DNA of 64,000 nt from Clostridium tunisiense TJ (GCF_000300195.1 NZ_AMQH01000002.1:248001-312000), one strand, 5' to 3'; shown: positions 33,692 to 43,142, counted from the first letter of the stretch. The notes: generated from the letters alone by a model not told the origin. Numbers and translations are program-made.

Positions 33692-34686
33692 GCCTTTTTA
33701 TTTAACTCCCTTAAAATTTCTTTGGCATTATCCATATCTTCACTCAATTCATTTGATAAAAAAATTACTTCTCCCCTGTCTAAAGATTTGCTTCTACTAG
33801 CTCTGCTAGATAAATAAACTAATCTTTTATAGTCAAATATTTTATGTTCTGCAAAAAAAACCATTACATTAATTCCTGTTAAATCCACATCACCATTTTC
33901 AAAACTATTTGTAATCATAATTCCCTTAGCTTTAGCCAAAAACTTCAACATACTCCTATTGTGCTTTTCATCTGATTTATAGTTGAAGATATTTCTAGTT
34001 AGCTTATTTCTAAACCTAATTAAATAATTATATATATTTTCTACCTTTTCATTATCAGGAACATAAATTACTACCTTTTTATCTGAAAGTATAGACCAAT
34101 TTAAATAATCATAAACCACCTGTGGTAAGTCATCATTAACATTCACTCTAGTATTTATGATTCTAGGTTCCACTAAAGGTTTGCCATTATTATTTGGACA
34201 TTGGAATAATGTAACTTCATTATAAAAAACAGGTTCAATAGAGTAGGCGATCATAGTACCATATCCCTTACAACAGCTCTCTAACAATTTTCTTATAGAT
34301 TCCTTACCATGCACGGGCATAGAGTTAATATCATCATAAATTACAAGGTCAAACTTTTCCTCTAAATATAGCGCTTGATTATGGTTAATAATATTTAATC
34401 CCTGCTTTAGTATCTGTTGTAACTTGTATCCTAAGTAATTGCATTTAATTCCTTGACTTTTAAGAATACTTGCCAAAAAAACATGATCTTCACTCTCATT
34501 TGTAATATAAAGTACTGTCTTGTTTTGCGACAAAGCATAAAAAATAATCTTTTTAAAAACTTCTGGTGTATTATAAAAAAATGAAACTACATTGATACTG
34601 CTAACTTTTGATTTAAAATGACTTATCAGCTTCTCATCTATATTTTCTTTAGTAGTAATTTCTTTACTCTCTTTCGCAATCAACAT
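33664..34686 (-). CDS. Degenerate ComFA-like helicase-fold protein
   Basis: The 340-residue protein stands exactly where ComFA is expected, between recD2 and comF. It has features of a superfamily 2 helicase (YALSQNKTVLYITNESED, then a Walker-B-like FDLVIYDDINSMP, and a final helicase half with VVIYVPDNEKVENI and SSRASRSKS near the end), but I find no P-loop: the expected GxGKT position reads INVVSFFYNTPEVFKKI. It also lacks ComFA's N-terminal cysteine motif and is about 100 residues shorter. It probably does not hydrolyse ATP in the usual way, or acts as a structural partner of ComF. The identification is by context and partial motifs. Confidence 0.6.
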   Translation of the reverse strand: MLIAKESKEITTKENIDEKLISHFKSKVSSINVVSFFYNTPEVFKKIIFYALSQNKTVLYITNESEDHVFLASILKSQGIKCNYLGYKLQQILKQGLNIINHNQALYLEEKFDLVIYDDINSMPVHGKESIRKLLESCCKGYGTMIAYSIEPVFYNEVTLFQCPNNNGKPLVEPRIINTRVNVNDDLPQVVYDYLNWSILSDKKVVIYVPDNEKVENIYNYLIRFRNKLTRNIFNYKSDEKHNRSMLKFLAKAKGIMITNSFENGDVDLTGINVMVFFAEHKIFDYKRLVYLSSRASRSKSLDRGEVIFLSNELSEDMDNAKEILRELNKKAWEAGFLRL

Positions 34687-34701
34687 AAATTCTCCCCTTG
34701 A

Positions 34702-36915
34702 TTAAACCTCAAATATTTGTTTTATTCTCCACTTAAGTCCCGAATATCTCTCAAAACTTCTATCATTATCTTTCATAAACTGAATGGCCTTAGAGCTTCC
34801 TACTAGAACCACTAGCTGTTTAGCTCTAGTAATACCGGTATAAAGTAAGTTTCTGTTCATAAGCAAAGGTGGTCCCATAAACATAGGCATAATAATCACA
34901 GGAAATTCACTCCCCTGACTCTTATGTATTGTAATAGCATAGGATAGTGTAAGTTCTTCCAAATAGATATCATCATATTCTACGATTTTATCATCCTCAA
35001 AGTTCACAATTACCTTGTCATCTTCTTCATTTATATCAATAATATATCCTATGTCTCCATTAAAGATTCCCATACCTTCTTCTTCGCAATGGGTTGTATG
35101 CTTGCTCCACTTAATATTATAATTATTTTTAGTTTGCATAACTTTATCTCCAACTCTAAAAATAATATCTCTATATTCTTTTTCAGGTTTGCCCTTCAAT
35201 TTAGGATTTAGTATACCTTGAAGTTCTTTATTTAAATTGTCAACTCCTACAATGCCTTTTTTCATTGGAGATAAAATTTGAATGTGCTCCATCTTGTTCC
35301 ATTTGTTATTAAACTTAGGTAGTCTATTATTTATGAGAGAAATAATTTCTTTTAAAATAATTTCCCCTTCAGCTGATTCTATAAAATAAAAATCACCGTT
35401 TTTTTTGTTCAACATAGGCATTTTACCTTCATTTATAAGATGGGCATTTACTACAATCATACTTTCTCTTCCCTGCCTAAATATCTCATTTAGTCTTACA
35501 ACTTTTACTGCATTACTTTCTATGATGTCCTTTAACACATTTCCTGGCCCAACAGATGGAAGCTGATCAACATCCCCAACAATTATCAACCTAGTACCTA
35601 AAGTGATAGCACTTAAAAGATTATTCATAAGATTTATATCAATCATTGAAGCCTCATCTATAATAAGCACATCACATTCTAGTGGGGATTCTTCACTTTT
35701 ATAAAGCTGAACTGCTTCTTCTTCTCCTGCCCCTAGCTCCAGTAGCCTGTGTATAGTTTTAGCTTCTCTTCCAGTGGCTTCACTCATTCTTTTAGCTGCA
35801 CGTCCTGTAGGAGCAGCCATATAAACTTTTTTTAACGCCCTTTCAAATATATCTACAATACAATTTATAATGGTAGTTTTACCTGTACCAGGACCTCCAG
35901 TAATAACTTCTACTCCATTATTCACAGCACCCTTAATAGCTTCCTTTTGAGATTCTGCTAAAGTTATATTATTTTTTTCTTCAAAGGTTTTAATTTCTTC
36001 ATCCACGTTAATATCTACTTCCTCGTAGTGAGACGCAGCCAGGGTTATTATTTGCTTTGTAACACCTAACTCAGCATATAAATAAGGTATAGTAAAAACA
36101 CCTTTTGTTTCTTCTACATCCTCTACTTTTAGTTTTCCTTCTACTACAGCTTCGTAAATACAATTATTTAAAGCTTCTTCCTCTACCTCTAGAATTTCTT
36201 TTCCTTTTAAAATCAGCTTATCCATAGGCATAAAGGTATTTCCTATAGAACAAAACTCATTAATTATATAGTTAATTCCACTTTTAATTCTAAATGGCGA
36301 ATCCTTATCTATTCCTAAGTGCCTAGCAATCTTATCTGCAGCTTTAAATCCTATACCTGCAACTGTTTCCGTTAATATATAAGGATTGTCCTTTACTATA
36401 CTTATGGAATTACCACCAAATCGTTTATATATCTTCATAGCTCCATTTGGAGATATTCCAAAGCCTTGGAAAAACATTATAATTCCCCGAACTTCTCTTT
36501 GACTAGAATAGGACTTCACTATAAGTTCAACTTTTTTAGTTCCAATACCCTTAATTTCATTTAATCTTTCTATATTATTATCTAAAACTTCTAAAGTATT
36601 TTCCCCAAAAAAGTCTACGATTTTCTTTGCTGTAATAGGCCCAATTCCAGTTATAATTCCACTTCCCAAATATTTCTCTATTCCTGATTTTGTAGTTGGG
36701 AGAATTTCTTCTATTACATCCACCTTTAGCTGCTGTCCAAATTTAGCATGAGTAACCCACTCCCCTGAAATGCTATATTCATTTCCTTCAACTACATAAG
36801 GTATGGTTCCCACTATAGTATAACTATTCGCACCTGAACTTACTTTAGCTATGGTATATCCGTTATCATCGTTTTTAAAAACTATATTACTAATTACACC
36901 TTGAATTGTTGGCAT
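34702..36915 (-). CDS. recD2: ATP-dependent RecD2-type DNA helicase
   Basis: The 737-residue protein has the RecD2 order: an OB-like N-terminal domain, tandem helix-hairpin-helix motifs (about 90-135 and 180-200), and a superfamily 1B helicase core with Walker A GGPGTGKTTII at about 340-350, DVLIIDEASMI, and YAITIHKSQGSEFP near the end. RecD2 unwinds 5' to 3' and acts in DNA repair, without RecB or RecC. It starts the unit that ends with comF; the gap to the next gene is 15 bases. Confidence 0.95.
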   Translation of the reverse strand: MPTIQGVISNIVFKNDDNGYTIAKVSSGANSYTIVGTIPYVVEGNEYSISGEWVTHAKFGQQLKVDVIEEILPTTKSGIEKYLGSGIITGIGPITAKKIVDFFGENTLEVLDNNIERLNEIKGIGTKKVELIVKSYSSQREVRGIIMFFQGFGISPNGAMKIYKRFGGNSISIVKDNPYILTETVAGIGFKAADKIARHLGIDKDSPFRIKSGINYIINEFCSIGNTFMPMDKLILKGKEILEVEEEALNNCIYEAVVEGKLKVEDVEETKGVFTIPYLYAELGVTKQIITLAASHYEEVDINVDEEIKTFEEKNNITLAESQKEAIKGAVNNGVEVITGGPGTGKTTIINCIVDIFERALKKVYMAAPTGRAAKRMSEATGREAKTIHRLLELGAGEEEAVQLYKSEESPLECDVLIIDEASMIDINLMNNLLSAITLGTRLIIVGDVDQLPSVGPGNVLKDIIESNAVKVVRLNEIFRQGRESMIVVNAHLINEGKMPMLNKKNGDFYFIESAEGEIILKEIISLINNRLPKFNNKWNKMEHIQILSPMKKGIVGVDNLNKELQGILNPKLKGKPEKEYRDIIFRVGDKVMQTKNNYNIKWSKHTTHCEEEGMGIFNGDIGYIIDINEEDDKVIVNFEDDKIVEYDDIYLEELTLSYAITIHKSQGSEFPVIIMPMFMGPPLLMNRNLLYTGITRAKQLVVLVGSSKAIQFMKDNDRSFERYSGLKWRIKQIFEV

Positions 36916-37348
36916 AATATCTCTCCTAAAATTTTATATATAAAGTGCATTAAAAACTTACTATGTCACAAGATTTCTATTCTTAACACGCTTTTATATA
37001 AGTTCCCTTATAATATTTTCACACTTTCCAAAGGTTTTACTTATATACATTTCATTATAACATAAGGAGCTTACTACAGCATTATATTAATATTATGCCC
37101 TAATGTTGCTTAAAACTTATATCAGACTGCTAACTATATATAGTATATTTTGAACAATAATACTCTGTTACAAACTACTTTCCATAATAATCACTCCCTA
37201 TTTTACATAACGCCTCATAATTACAACTTTATAATATAATAGCTCCATTTATCTTCTGTATAAAATAAAAAAACCTAAAGCTTATGTTATACCTCTCAAA
37301 TTAGATATAACTAGCTTTAGGTTGTTTATTTTTAAACTGTATTGTAGC
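36916..37348. other. AT-rich intergenic region between metK and recD2
   Basis: No gene is seen. It holds the metK terminator at 37262-37323 (AACCTAAAGCT pairs with its complement, T-rich tail on the minus strand) and presumably the recD2 promoter. Confidence 0.6.
37262..37323 (-). terminator. Terminator of metK
   Basis: AACCTAAAGCT near 37272 pairs with AGCTTTAGGTT ending at 37323, and further bases pair across a bulge; the minus strand then continues TTTTTTTATTTTA. Confidence 0.8.
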
Positions 37349-38524
37349 CTATAAATATTTTTTTATTTCTTCTACTTTGTTTAACTTCTCCCATGGTAAA
37401 TCAAGGTCAAGTCTTCCAAAGTGTCCATAAGCAGCAGTTTGCTTATAGATTGGTCTTCTTAAATCTAAGTTTCTGATTATAGCAGATGGTCTTAAATCAA
37501 ATACTTTCTCAATTAATTCAACAATTTTGTCATCTGCAATTTTACCTGTTCCAAAAGTCTCAACTTCAATTGATACTGGTTTTGCAACTCCTATAGCATA
37601 AGCTAATTCAATTTCTAGTTTGTCAGCTACACCAGCAGCAACTAAGTTTTTAGCAACCCATCTTGAAGCATAAGCAGCAGATCTATCAACTTTAGTTGGA
37701 TCTTTTCCTGAGAATGCACCACCACCGTGTCTTCCATATCCACCATAAGTATCTACAATAATTTTTCTTCCAGTTAATCCTGAGTCCCCTTGTGGTCCTC
37801 CAATAACGAATCTTCCTGTTGGATTTATGTAGTATTTAGTGTTTTCATCTAGTAATTCAGCTGGAACTATTGCTTTTACTACATGTTCCATTAAATCCTT
37901 TTCTATTTGATCACGTTCAACTTCTGGTCCATGTTGAGTTGAAATAACTATTGTGTCAATTCTTACAGGTTTATTATCTTCATATTCTACAGTAACTTGA
38001 GTTTTTCCATCTGGTCTTAAGTATGTTAAAGTACCATTTTTTCTAACTTCAGTTAATCTTCTAGATAATTTGTGAGCCATAGCTATTGGTAATGGCATAT
38101 ACTCTTCAGTTTCATTTGTAGCGAAACCAAACATCATACCTTGGTCTCCTGCTCCTATAGCTTCATCCTTATCAATTTCACCTTTTTTTGATTCTAAAGC
38201 TTCATTAACTCCCATTGCTATATCACTTGACTGTTCATCTATAGATGTTAAAACAGAACAAGTATCAGCATCAAAACCATATTTAGCTCTTGTATATCCA
38301 ATCTCTGCTATGGTTTGTCTTACAACCTTTGGAACGTCAACATAACAGTTTGTAGTAATCTCTCCCATTACTAAAACCATACCTGTTGTTACTGCTGTTT
38401 CGCAAGCAACTCTTGCTGTTGGGTCTTGCTCTAATATTGCATCTAATACTCCATCGGAAATTTGATCACAAATCTTATCTGGATGTCCTTCTGTAACTGA
38501 TTCTGATGTAAATAATCTTCTCAT
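37349..38524 (-). CDS. metK: S-adenosylmethionine synthetase
   Basis: The 391-residue protein matches MetK from end to end: [20 protein letters not shown] at the start, [12 protein letters not shown], and [19 protein letters not shown] near residue 265. It makes S-adenosylmethionine from methionine and ATP as a tetramer. The start has GAGGAGATAGAAA before the ATG. A SAM-I riboswitch with its terminator lies in the leader, so the enzyme is repressed by its own product. Confidence 0.98.
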   Translation of the reverse strand: MRRLFTSESVTEGHPDKICDQISDGVLDAILEQDPTARVACETAVTTGMVLVMGEITTNCYVDVPKVVRQTIAEIGYTRAKYGFDADTCSVLTSIDEQSSDIAMGVNEALESKKGEIDKDEAIGAGDQGMMFGFATNETEEYMPLPIAMAHKLSRRLTEVRKNGTLTYLRPDGKTQVTVEYEDNKPVRIDTIVISTQHGPEVERDQIEKDLMEHVVKAIVPAELLDENTKYYINPTGRFVIGGPQGDSGLTGRKIIVDTYGGYGRHGGGAFSGKDPTKVDRSAAYASRWVAKNLVAAGVADKLEIELAYAIGVAKPVSIEVETFGTGKIADDKIVELIEKVFDLRPSAIIRNLDLRRPIYKQTAAYGHFGRLDLDLPWEKLNKVEEIKKYL

Positions 38525-38647
38525 TTTCTATCTCCTCTCTCTTCTGCCAGGTCATCTGTAAAATAGTAGTTATTTTCTTTTAGATGCCTCTTAAGCCTTA
38601 AATATAATAAGGAAAATTCCTTATATTTCTAATTACAAAGAATAAAA

Positions 38648-38673
38648 AACCTCTTCTAAGATAAGAAGAGGTT
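38648..38673 (-). terminator. SAM riboswitch terminator upstream of metK
   Basis: AACCTCTTCT (38648-38657) pairs perfectly with 38664-38673, followed on the minus strand by a T tract. Confidence 0.92.
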
Positions 38674-38683
38674 GATATTTCCA

Positions 38684-38790
38684 CTCTCTCTTATCTTGCA
38701 GACTTTACTGCAGGAATTGGCACCATTGTGCTTGCACTGGTTGCCGGGTTTCATCGGGCCCTGTCCCTCCACCTCTCTGGATAAGAGTTA
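38684..38790 (-). promoter_or_regulatory. SAM-I (S-box) riboswitch
   Basis: The minus strand contains CTTATCCAGAGAGGTGGAGG, GATGAAACCCGGCAACC and the closing strand AGATAAGAG, the conserved S-box core. It controls metK through the terminator at 38648-38673: with bound SAM transcription should end. Confidence 0.97.
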
Positions 38791-38993
38791 TTATTAAGTT
38801 TTTTATTTTCAAAGCTATACTAACATATTAATTTTCCTATGTCAATATGTTCGCTATTAAATACCTTGAGGCTTATTCACTCCAAGGATACTTAATCCTA
38901 AAATTACAACATATAGGTTCTTTATACAGACCCATTTGTCTCAAAGCTCTTAAGTAATTTTAAAACAAATAAATTTAAAATTCATAGACAATA

Positions 38994-39018
38994 AAAAAAC
39001 ACCTAATAAGTAGGTGTT
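38994..39018 (-). terminator. Terminator of the tRNA array
   Basis: AACACCTA pairs with TAGGTGTT around ATAAG, ending two bases from the last tRNA-Tyr, and the minus strand continues with seven T. Confidence 0.88.
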
Positions 39019-39019
39019 T

Positions 39020-39104
39020 TGGTGGAGGAGGACGGATTCGAACCATCGAAACGAAACGTAACAGATTTACAGTCTGCCCCCTTTGGCCACTCGGGAACTC
39101 CTCC
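39020..39104 (-). tRNA. tRNA-Tyr (GTA), array unit 1
   Basis: An 85-nt class II tRNA with a long variable arm, anticodon GTA and encoded CCA; acceptor stem GGAGGAG with CTCCTCC. Confidence 0.95.
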
Positions 39105-39109
39105 ATATT

Positions 39110-39184
39110 TGGAGCTGGCAATAGGAATCGAACCTACAACCTGCTGATTACAAGTCAGCTGCTCTACCGTTGAGCCATGCCAGC
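39110..39184 (-). tRNA. tRNA-Thr (TGT), array unit 1
   Basis: A 75-nt cloverleaf with acceptor stem GCTGGCA, anticodon loop CTTGTAA (anticodon TGT) and encoded CCA. Confidence 0.95.
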
Positions 39185-39208
39185 ATATTTATTAAGTTTA
39201 AGTGTAAA

Positions 39209-39284
39209 TGGTGGTCGCAACAGGGATCGAACCTGTGACCCTCTGCTTGTAAGGCAGATGCTCTCCCAGCTGAGCTATGCGACC
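39209..39284 (-). tRNA. tRNA-Val (TAC), array unit 1
   Basis: A 76-nt cloverleaf with acceptor stem GGTCGCA, anticodon loop CTTACAA (anticodon TAC) and encoded CCA. Confidence 0.95.
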
Positions 39285-39289
39285 TAATG

Positions 39290-39374
39290 TGGTGGAGGAG
39301 GACGGATTCGAACCATCGAAACGAAACGTAACAGATTTACAGTCTGCCCCCTTTGGCCACTCGGGAACTCCTCC
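39290..39374 (-). tRNA. tRNA-Tyr (GTA), array unit 2
   Basis: Identical to the tRNA-Tyr at 39020-39104. Confidence 0.95.
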
Positions 39375-39379
39375 ACATT

Positions 39380-39454
39380 TGGAGCTGGCAATAGGAATCG
39401 AACCTACAACCTGCTGATTACAAGTCAGCTGCTCTACCGTTGAGCCATGCCAGC
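39380..39454 (-). tRNA. tRNA-Thr (TGT), array unit 2
   Basis: Identical to the tRNA-Thr at 39110-39184. Confidence 0.95.
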
Positions 39455-39478
39455 ATATTTATTAAGTTCAAGTGTAAA

Positions 39479-39554
39479 TGGTGGTCGCAACAGGGATCGA
39501 ACCTGTGACCCTCTGCTTGTAAGGCAGATGCTCTCCCAGCTGAGCTATGCGACC
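39479..39554 (-). tRNA. tRNA-Val (TAC), array unit 2
   Basis: Identical to the tRNA-Val at 39209-39284. Confidence 0.95.
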
Positions 39555-39559
39555 TAATG

Positions 39560-39644
39560 TGGTGGAGGAGGACGGATTCGAACCATCGAAACGAAACGTA
39601 ACAGATTTACAGTCTGCCCCCTTTGGCCACTCGGGAACTCCTCC
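39560..39644 (-). tRNA. tRNA-Tyr (GTA), array unit 3
   Basis: Identical to the other tRNA-Tyr copies. Confidence 0.95.
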
Positions 39645-39649
39645 ACATT

Positions 39650-39724
39650 TGGAGCTGGCAATAGGAATCGAACCTACAACCTGCTGATTACAAGTCAGCT
39701 GCTCTACCGTTGAGCCATGCCAGC
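39650..39724 (-). tRNA. tRNA-Thr (TGT), array unit 3
   Basis: Identical to the other tRNA-Thr copies. Confidence 0.95.
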
Positions 39725-39748
39725 ATATTTATTAAGTTCAAGTGTAAA

Positions 39749-39824
39749 TGGTGGTCGCAACAGGGATCGAACCTGTGACCCTCTGCTTGTAAGGCAGATG
39801 CTCTCCCAGCTGAGCTATGCGACC
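39749..39824 (-). tRNA. tRNA-Val (TAC), array unit 3
   Basis: Identical to the other tRNA-Val copies. Confidence 0.95.
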
Positions 39825-39829
39825 TAATG

Positions 39830-39914
39830 TGGTGGAGGAGGACGGATTCGAACCATCGAAACGAAACGTAACAGATTTACAGTCTGCCCCCTTTGGCCAC
39901 TCGGGAACTCCTCC
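39830..39914 (-). tRNA. tRNA-Tyr (GTA), array unit 4
   Basis: Identical to the other tRNA-Tyr copies. Confidence 0.95.
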
Positions 39915-39919
39915 ACATT

Positions 39920-39994
39920 TGGAGCTGGCAATAGGAATCGAACCTACAACCTGCTGATTACAAGTCAGCTGCTCTACCGTTGAGCCATGCCAGC
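39920..39994 (-). tRNA. tRNA-Thr (TGT), array unit 4 (first transcribed)
   Basis: Identical to the other tRNA-Thr copies; it is the promoter-proximal gene of the array, and sequence upstream of it departs from the repeat. Confidence 0.95.
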
Positions 39995-40036
39995 ACATCA
40001 CAATCATCAAAATTGGCCTCAACTTTGACAAGGATT

Positions 40037-40065
40037 AGTATACAATTTAATTAAACTTTTTTCAA
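40037..40065 (-). promoter_or_regulatory. SigA-type promoter of the tRNA array
   Basis: On the minus strand TTGAAA (40060-40065) and TATACT (40037-40042) are 17 bases apart, about 40 bases before the first tRNA-Thr. Confidence 0.8.
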
Positions 40066-40371
40066 CCTCAAATTTAGCTGTTTTAGTTGTTTATTGCCGC
40101 TTACCTTATATTCTTTATGGAATGCTCACGATTACACCTTATTACATTTTTCAAAGTCTTTTGAATGGAACACCTCATGGTCTGTTAGCTATAAGGGCTT
40201 TGATAGCAGTATAACCTTTATGAAAATCAAATATTCCTTAAAATTAATAAACCCATTGCAAATAATTAAAAAATAATCTAATAAAATAATTTTACCCCTA
40301 TTCTTAAAAAGGTATGGGTGGTTGTAATCAACCTATAGTAAATATATTAGTTAATTTAACTTAATGTTTAT
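40066..40371. other. Intergenic region with no gene seen
   Basis: This roughly 300-bp AT-rich stretch separates the tRNA array promoter from the end of the gene at 40372. A short hairpin near 40318-40335 (AGGTTGATTACAACC on the minus strand) is the only structure I noticed. Confidence 0.5.
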
Positions 40372-41040
40372 CTAATCATCTTTATTTTCTACTGTTCCCA
40401 TATCTATATACTTTGAAAATATTTCTTTTACTTCACTTACCTGTTTAGCAGTTAATCTCTCTTCAAGGATTGCCATAGCCTGCCTTACTCCTATTTTTTG
40501 ATTTTTATAGGATAAATATTCTTGAAATCTATTAAGATCTTCCTCTTTAAGTTTCCTAGATACTGAAAGAATTTTAGCCTTTTCTTCTAAGGAAAGATAA
40601 GAACTTATCTCCTCTACTGGTACTTTTATAACTTGATTCTTTTTTCTTTGTTCAATGTTATAGGCATCAAATTCACCTGTAATTTTATCACTATTTTCCA
40701 GTTCAGATAACTCTTCCATTGTATTCCTCATAATACTTACGCTTTTATCTTTTTTATAACTATCGCTATCTGACTCATCATCATTTCCTTGAATTAAATC
40801 CCTTGAATTATAGCTAGAAACAAGTTCTTCCTCATTTCTGCCCTTTGAGTTATTTACTGCACTTTCTGTACTTTCATCCCATACATTTTTTTTATCCTTC
40901 TCTAAGGATTCCTTTTGCTCTTTCTTAACTATGGTAATATTATGGTTGATATCCTTGTTAGGAACATTATGTTCAATCATAATATAGATACAAATTATAC
41001 TGTAAACAATTATAATTGTAGAATAAAAAGTTTTTTTCAA
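40372..41040 (-). CDS. Membrane-anchored hypothetical protein
   Basis: The 222-residue protein has a short basic start, a hydrophobic segment at about 5-23 (TFYSTIIIVYSIICIYIMI), then a long, highly charged, low-complexity linker (about 30-130, rich in Lys, Glu, Asp, Ser, Asn) and a C-terminal helical region (about 140-215) with LSLEEKAKILSVSRKLKEED and ILEERLTAKQVSEVKEIFSK. It is probably a single-pass protein with its helical domain outside the cell or in the forespore space. I do not recognise the family. It is divergent from yyaC, a sporulation gene. Confidence 0.65.
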   Translation of the reverse strand: MKKTFYSTIIIVYSIICIYIMIEHNVPNKDINHNITIVKKEQKESLEKDKKNVWDESTESAVNNSKGRNEEELVSSYNSRDLIQGNDDESDSDSYKKDKSVSIMRNTMEELSELENSDKITGEFDAYNIEQRKKNQVIKVPVEEISSYLSLEEKAKILSVSRKLKEEDLNRFQEYLSYKNQKIGVRQAMAILEERLTAKQVSEVKEIFSKYIDMGTVENKDD

Positions 41041-41374
41041 ACTACCACTTCCTATTATATATAATTTATTACCTACTACCTCTTAATTATGTTCTTAATA
41101 GATTTTTTTATTCCTAACATATTCAAATCTATGGGGAAATTGGTATAGCCTTAGTTTTATTTTTAATTATTAGTATAAACTTTATTTAATTTATTACCTT
41201 ACTTTGTATAAAATCACTCTAATTTTAAGGTTTTCTATAAGCTTATTCATTAATTATTTAACATGTTCACACTACTTAATTTTTTATATTTTCTCTATTA
41301 ATCTGTATAACAGTGTTTTTAAAATAATAATTGCATATATATCCTCATATAAATAAATAGGGGGTGTGTGTTCA
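41041..41374. other. Divergent promoter region, no gene
   Basis: Very AT-rich stretch between the 40372-41040 gene and yyaC. It should hold both promoters; I could not identify a sporulation sigma factor site with confidence. Confidence 0.5.
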
Positions 41375-41932
41375 GTGAGTAAGATTAAAACGCATTATAA
41401 GGAACCTTTGGGATATTATAACTTAGCTCATTTTATTAAGGATCATTTAGATGATAATACCATTATAGTGTGTATAGGCACTGATAGATGTATTGGAGAT
41501 TGCTTAGGCCCGTTAGTAGGAACTTATCTAAAAGAAAGATTTTTCCCTCTTCCTGTTTACGGTACTATTTCTGAGCCTATACATGCTTTAAATCTTGAAG
41601 CAAGATTAGCTGAGATTAAATCCTCTCATCCTAACTGTAAAATTATAGGTATAGATGCTTGTTTAGGCCCCTTTTCAAGCATTGGGGAAATTCAAGTTAG
41701 AAATTATCCAATTAATCCCGGAAAAGGAGTTGGTAAGATCCTTCCTCCTGTGGGTGATATATCAATAATTGGAATAGTTGATTCCAGTGATGATGATGAA
41801 CCCTTTACCTCTAGGAACATAAGATTAAACTTAATTGTACAATTGTCAAAAATCATAACTCACAGTTTAATGCACGCCTATTACTTAAGCTTCTACTGCA
41901 AAGATCAATTTAATTTGGACGAAGTGAAATAA
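41375..41932 (+). CDS. yyaC: Spore protease YyaC (DUF1256, GPR-like fold)
   Basis: The 185-residue protein contains TIIVCIGTDRCIGDCLGPLV and IIGIDACLGPFSSIGEIQVR, hallmarks of YyaC, a relative of germination protease GPR found only in spore formers. Its precise substrate is not established. The GTG at 41375 is chosen because AGGGGGTG lies eight bases before it; an earlier GTG at 41366 falls inside that ribosome binding site. It is convergent with mbl and shares a terminator with it. Confidence 0.9.
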   Translation: MSKIKTHYKEPLGYYNLAHFIKDHLDDNTIIVCIGTDRCIGDCLGPLVGTYLKERFFPLPVYGTISEPIHALNLEARLAEIKSSHPNCKIIGIDACLGPFSSIGEIQVRNYPINPGKGVGKILPPVGDISIIGIVDSSDDDEPFTSRNIRLNLIVQLSKIITHSLMHAYYLSFYCKDQFNLDEVK

Positions 41933-41979
41933 CTTGTGTGTAAAACGTGAAGGAGATAAACTTGCCCTATACTAAAGAA

Positions 41980-42012
41980 AAAGCAATATAGCCCATGGCT
42001 ATATTGCTTTTT
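41980..42012. terminator. Bidirectional terminator between yyaC and mbl
   Basis: AAAGCAATATAGCC pairs perfectly with GGCTATATTGCTTT around CAT, with A and T runs at the ends. Confidence 0.93.
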
Positions 42013-42013
42013 T

Positions 42014-43048
42014 TTAGTCTATTATGGATACATGTTGACTACTAAATGAATCGTCTAATTTATCAATGTAATCTAAAACTTTTCCAGTTCCTAGTGCTAC
42101 ACATGAAACTGAATCTTCTGCTACATAAACGGGCACTTTTGTAATATCTTGAATTAGCTTGTCTAACCCATCTAATAAAGCACCACCGCCAGTCATAATA
42201 ATTCCTTTATCAGCAATATCAGATGCTAATTCTGGTGGGGTTTTTTCTAAAACAGAATGAGTACATTCAGCAATGGCATAAACTGCTTCCTTTAACGCTT
42301 CTCTCATTTCACTTGAATTTACCAGTATATTCTTGGGAAGTCCTGTAATAAGGTCTCTTCCTCTTATTTCCATACTCACTTCTTCTTCCTTAGGGTATGC
42401 ACAGCCAATATTAATTTTTAAGTCTTCCGCTGTTCTCTCACCTATCATAAGCTTATGTTTCTTTCTAATGTAACGAATAATTGCCTCGTCAAACTTATCT
42501 CCCGCAACTTTAATTGATTCTCTAACAACCATTCCGCCTAGGGAAATAACCGCAATATCAGTAGTTCCTCCACCAATATCAATTACCATGTTTCCGCTAG
42601 CTTTCGTTATATCTAATCCTGCACCTATAGCTGCTGCTAGAGGCTCTTCTATTAATTGAACCTTCTTTGCACCTGCATTTCTAGCTGCATCTTCTACAGC
42701 TCTTCTTTCCACTTCTGTTGCTTCACAAGGAACGCAAACCACAACCCTTGGTGCTGACATTTTTCTTTTTCCGCATGCTTTTTTTATAAAATGCTCAAGC
42801 ATCTTTTCTGTAACATCATAATCTGAAATTACACCATTTCTTAGTGGACGAATTGCAACAATATTACCAGGTGTTCTCCCAATCATTTTTCTAGCTTCTT
42901 CACCCACTGCTAACACCTTATTAGCATTTTTGTCAATAGCTACAACTGACGGTTCCTTTAAAATTACACCTTTACCCTTAATGTACACTAGCACTGTAGC
43001 AGTACCTAGATCTATACCCATATCTGTACCCATTCCAAAAAAAAACAT
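42014..43048 (-). CDS. mbl: MreB-family cell-shape protein, probably Mbl
   Basis: The protein (about 344 residues) is an actin-fold MreB homologue: MGIDLGTATVLVYIKGKGVI, VIDIGGGTTDIAVISLGG, and GIIMTGGGALLDGLDKLIQ mark the nucleotide-binding motifs. MreB-type filaments guide cell-wall synthesis. Its position directly after spoIIID, as in Bacillus subtilis, points to Mbl rather than MreB itself. The ATG at 43048 has CAGGAGTG about nine bases before it; the frame opens at a GTG four codons upstream. Confidence 0.93.
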   Translation of the reverse strand: MFFFGMGTDMGIDLGTATVLVYIKGKGVILKEPSVVAIDKNANKVLAVGEEARKMIGRTPGNIVAIRPLRNGVISDYDVTEKMLEHFIKKACGKRKMSAPRVVVCVPCEATEVERRAVEDAARNAGAKKVQLIEEPLAAAIGAGLDITKASGNMVIDIGGGTTDIAVISLGGMVVRESIKVAGDKFDEAIIRYIRKKHKLMIGERTAEDLKINIGCAYPKEEEVSMEIRGRDLITGLPKNILVNSSEMREALKEAVYAIAECTHSVLEKTPPELASDIADKGIIMTGGGALLDGLDKLIQDITKVPVYVAEDSVSCVALGTGKVLDYIDKLDDSFSSQHVSIID

Positions 43049-43142
43049 CTTAAATTTCACTCCTGCTCTTCTGTATATTTGTATTATAATAATCTAAATT
43101 TCGCTAAAATTTGTCTTAATTACTATTATAATACTAAATATT

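Larger units (their letters stand above)
39020..39994 (-). repeat. Tandem 270-bp tRNA repeat (3.6 units)
   Basis: A 270-bp unit (tRNA-Val, tRNA-Thr and tRNA-Tyr with spacers) repeats head to tail at 39020, 39290, 39560 and 39830, the last unit lacking Val. The tRNAs are identical between units; spacers are almost identical (for example one T/C change near 39200 and 39470). Transcription order is Thr-Tyr-Val-Thr-Tyr-Val-Thr-Tyr-Val-Thr-Tyr. Confidence 0.95.

Noticed and set aside
39020..39994. CRISPR-like regular repeats
   Set aside because: The 270-bp period consists of whole tRNA genes with near-identical spacers; no short repeat with unique spacers exists in the window.
39738..40031. Open frame of 97 codons across the tRNA array
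   Set aside because: It runs through tRNA-Val, tRNA-Tyr and tRNA-Thr sequences and has no ribosome binding site; it is a by-product of tRNA sequence.
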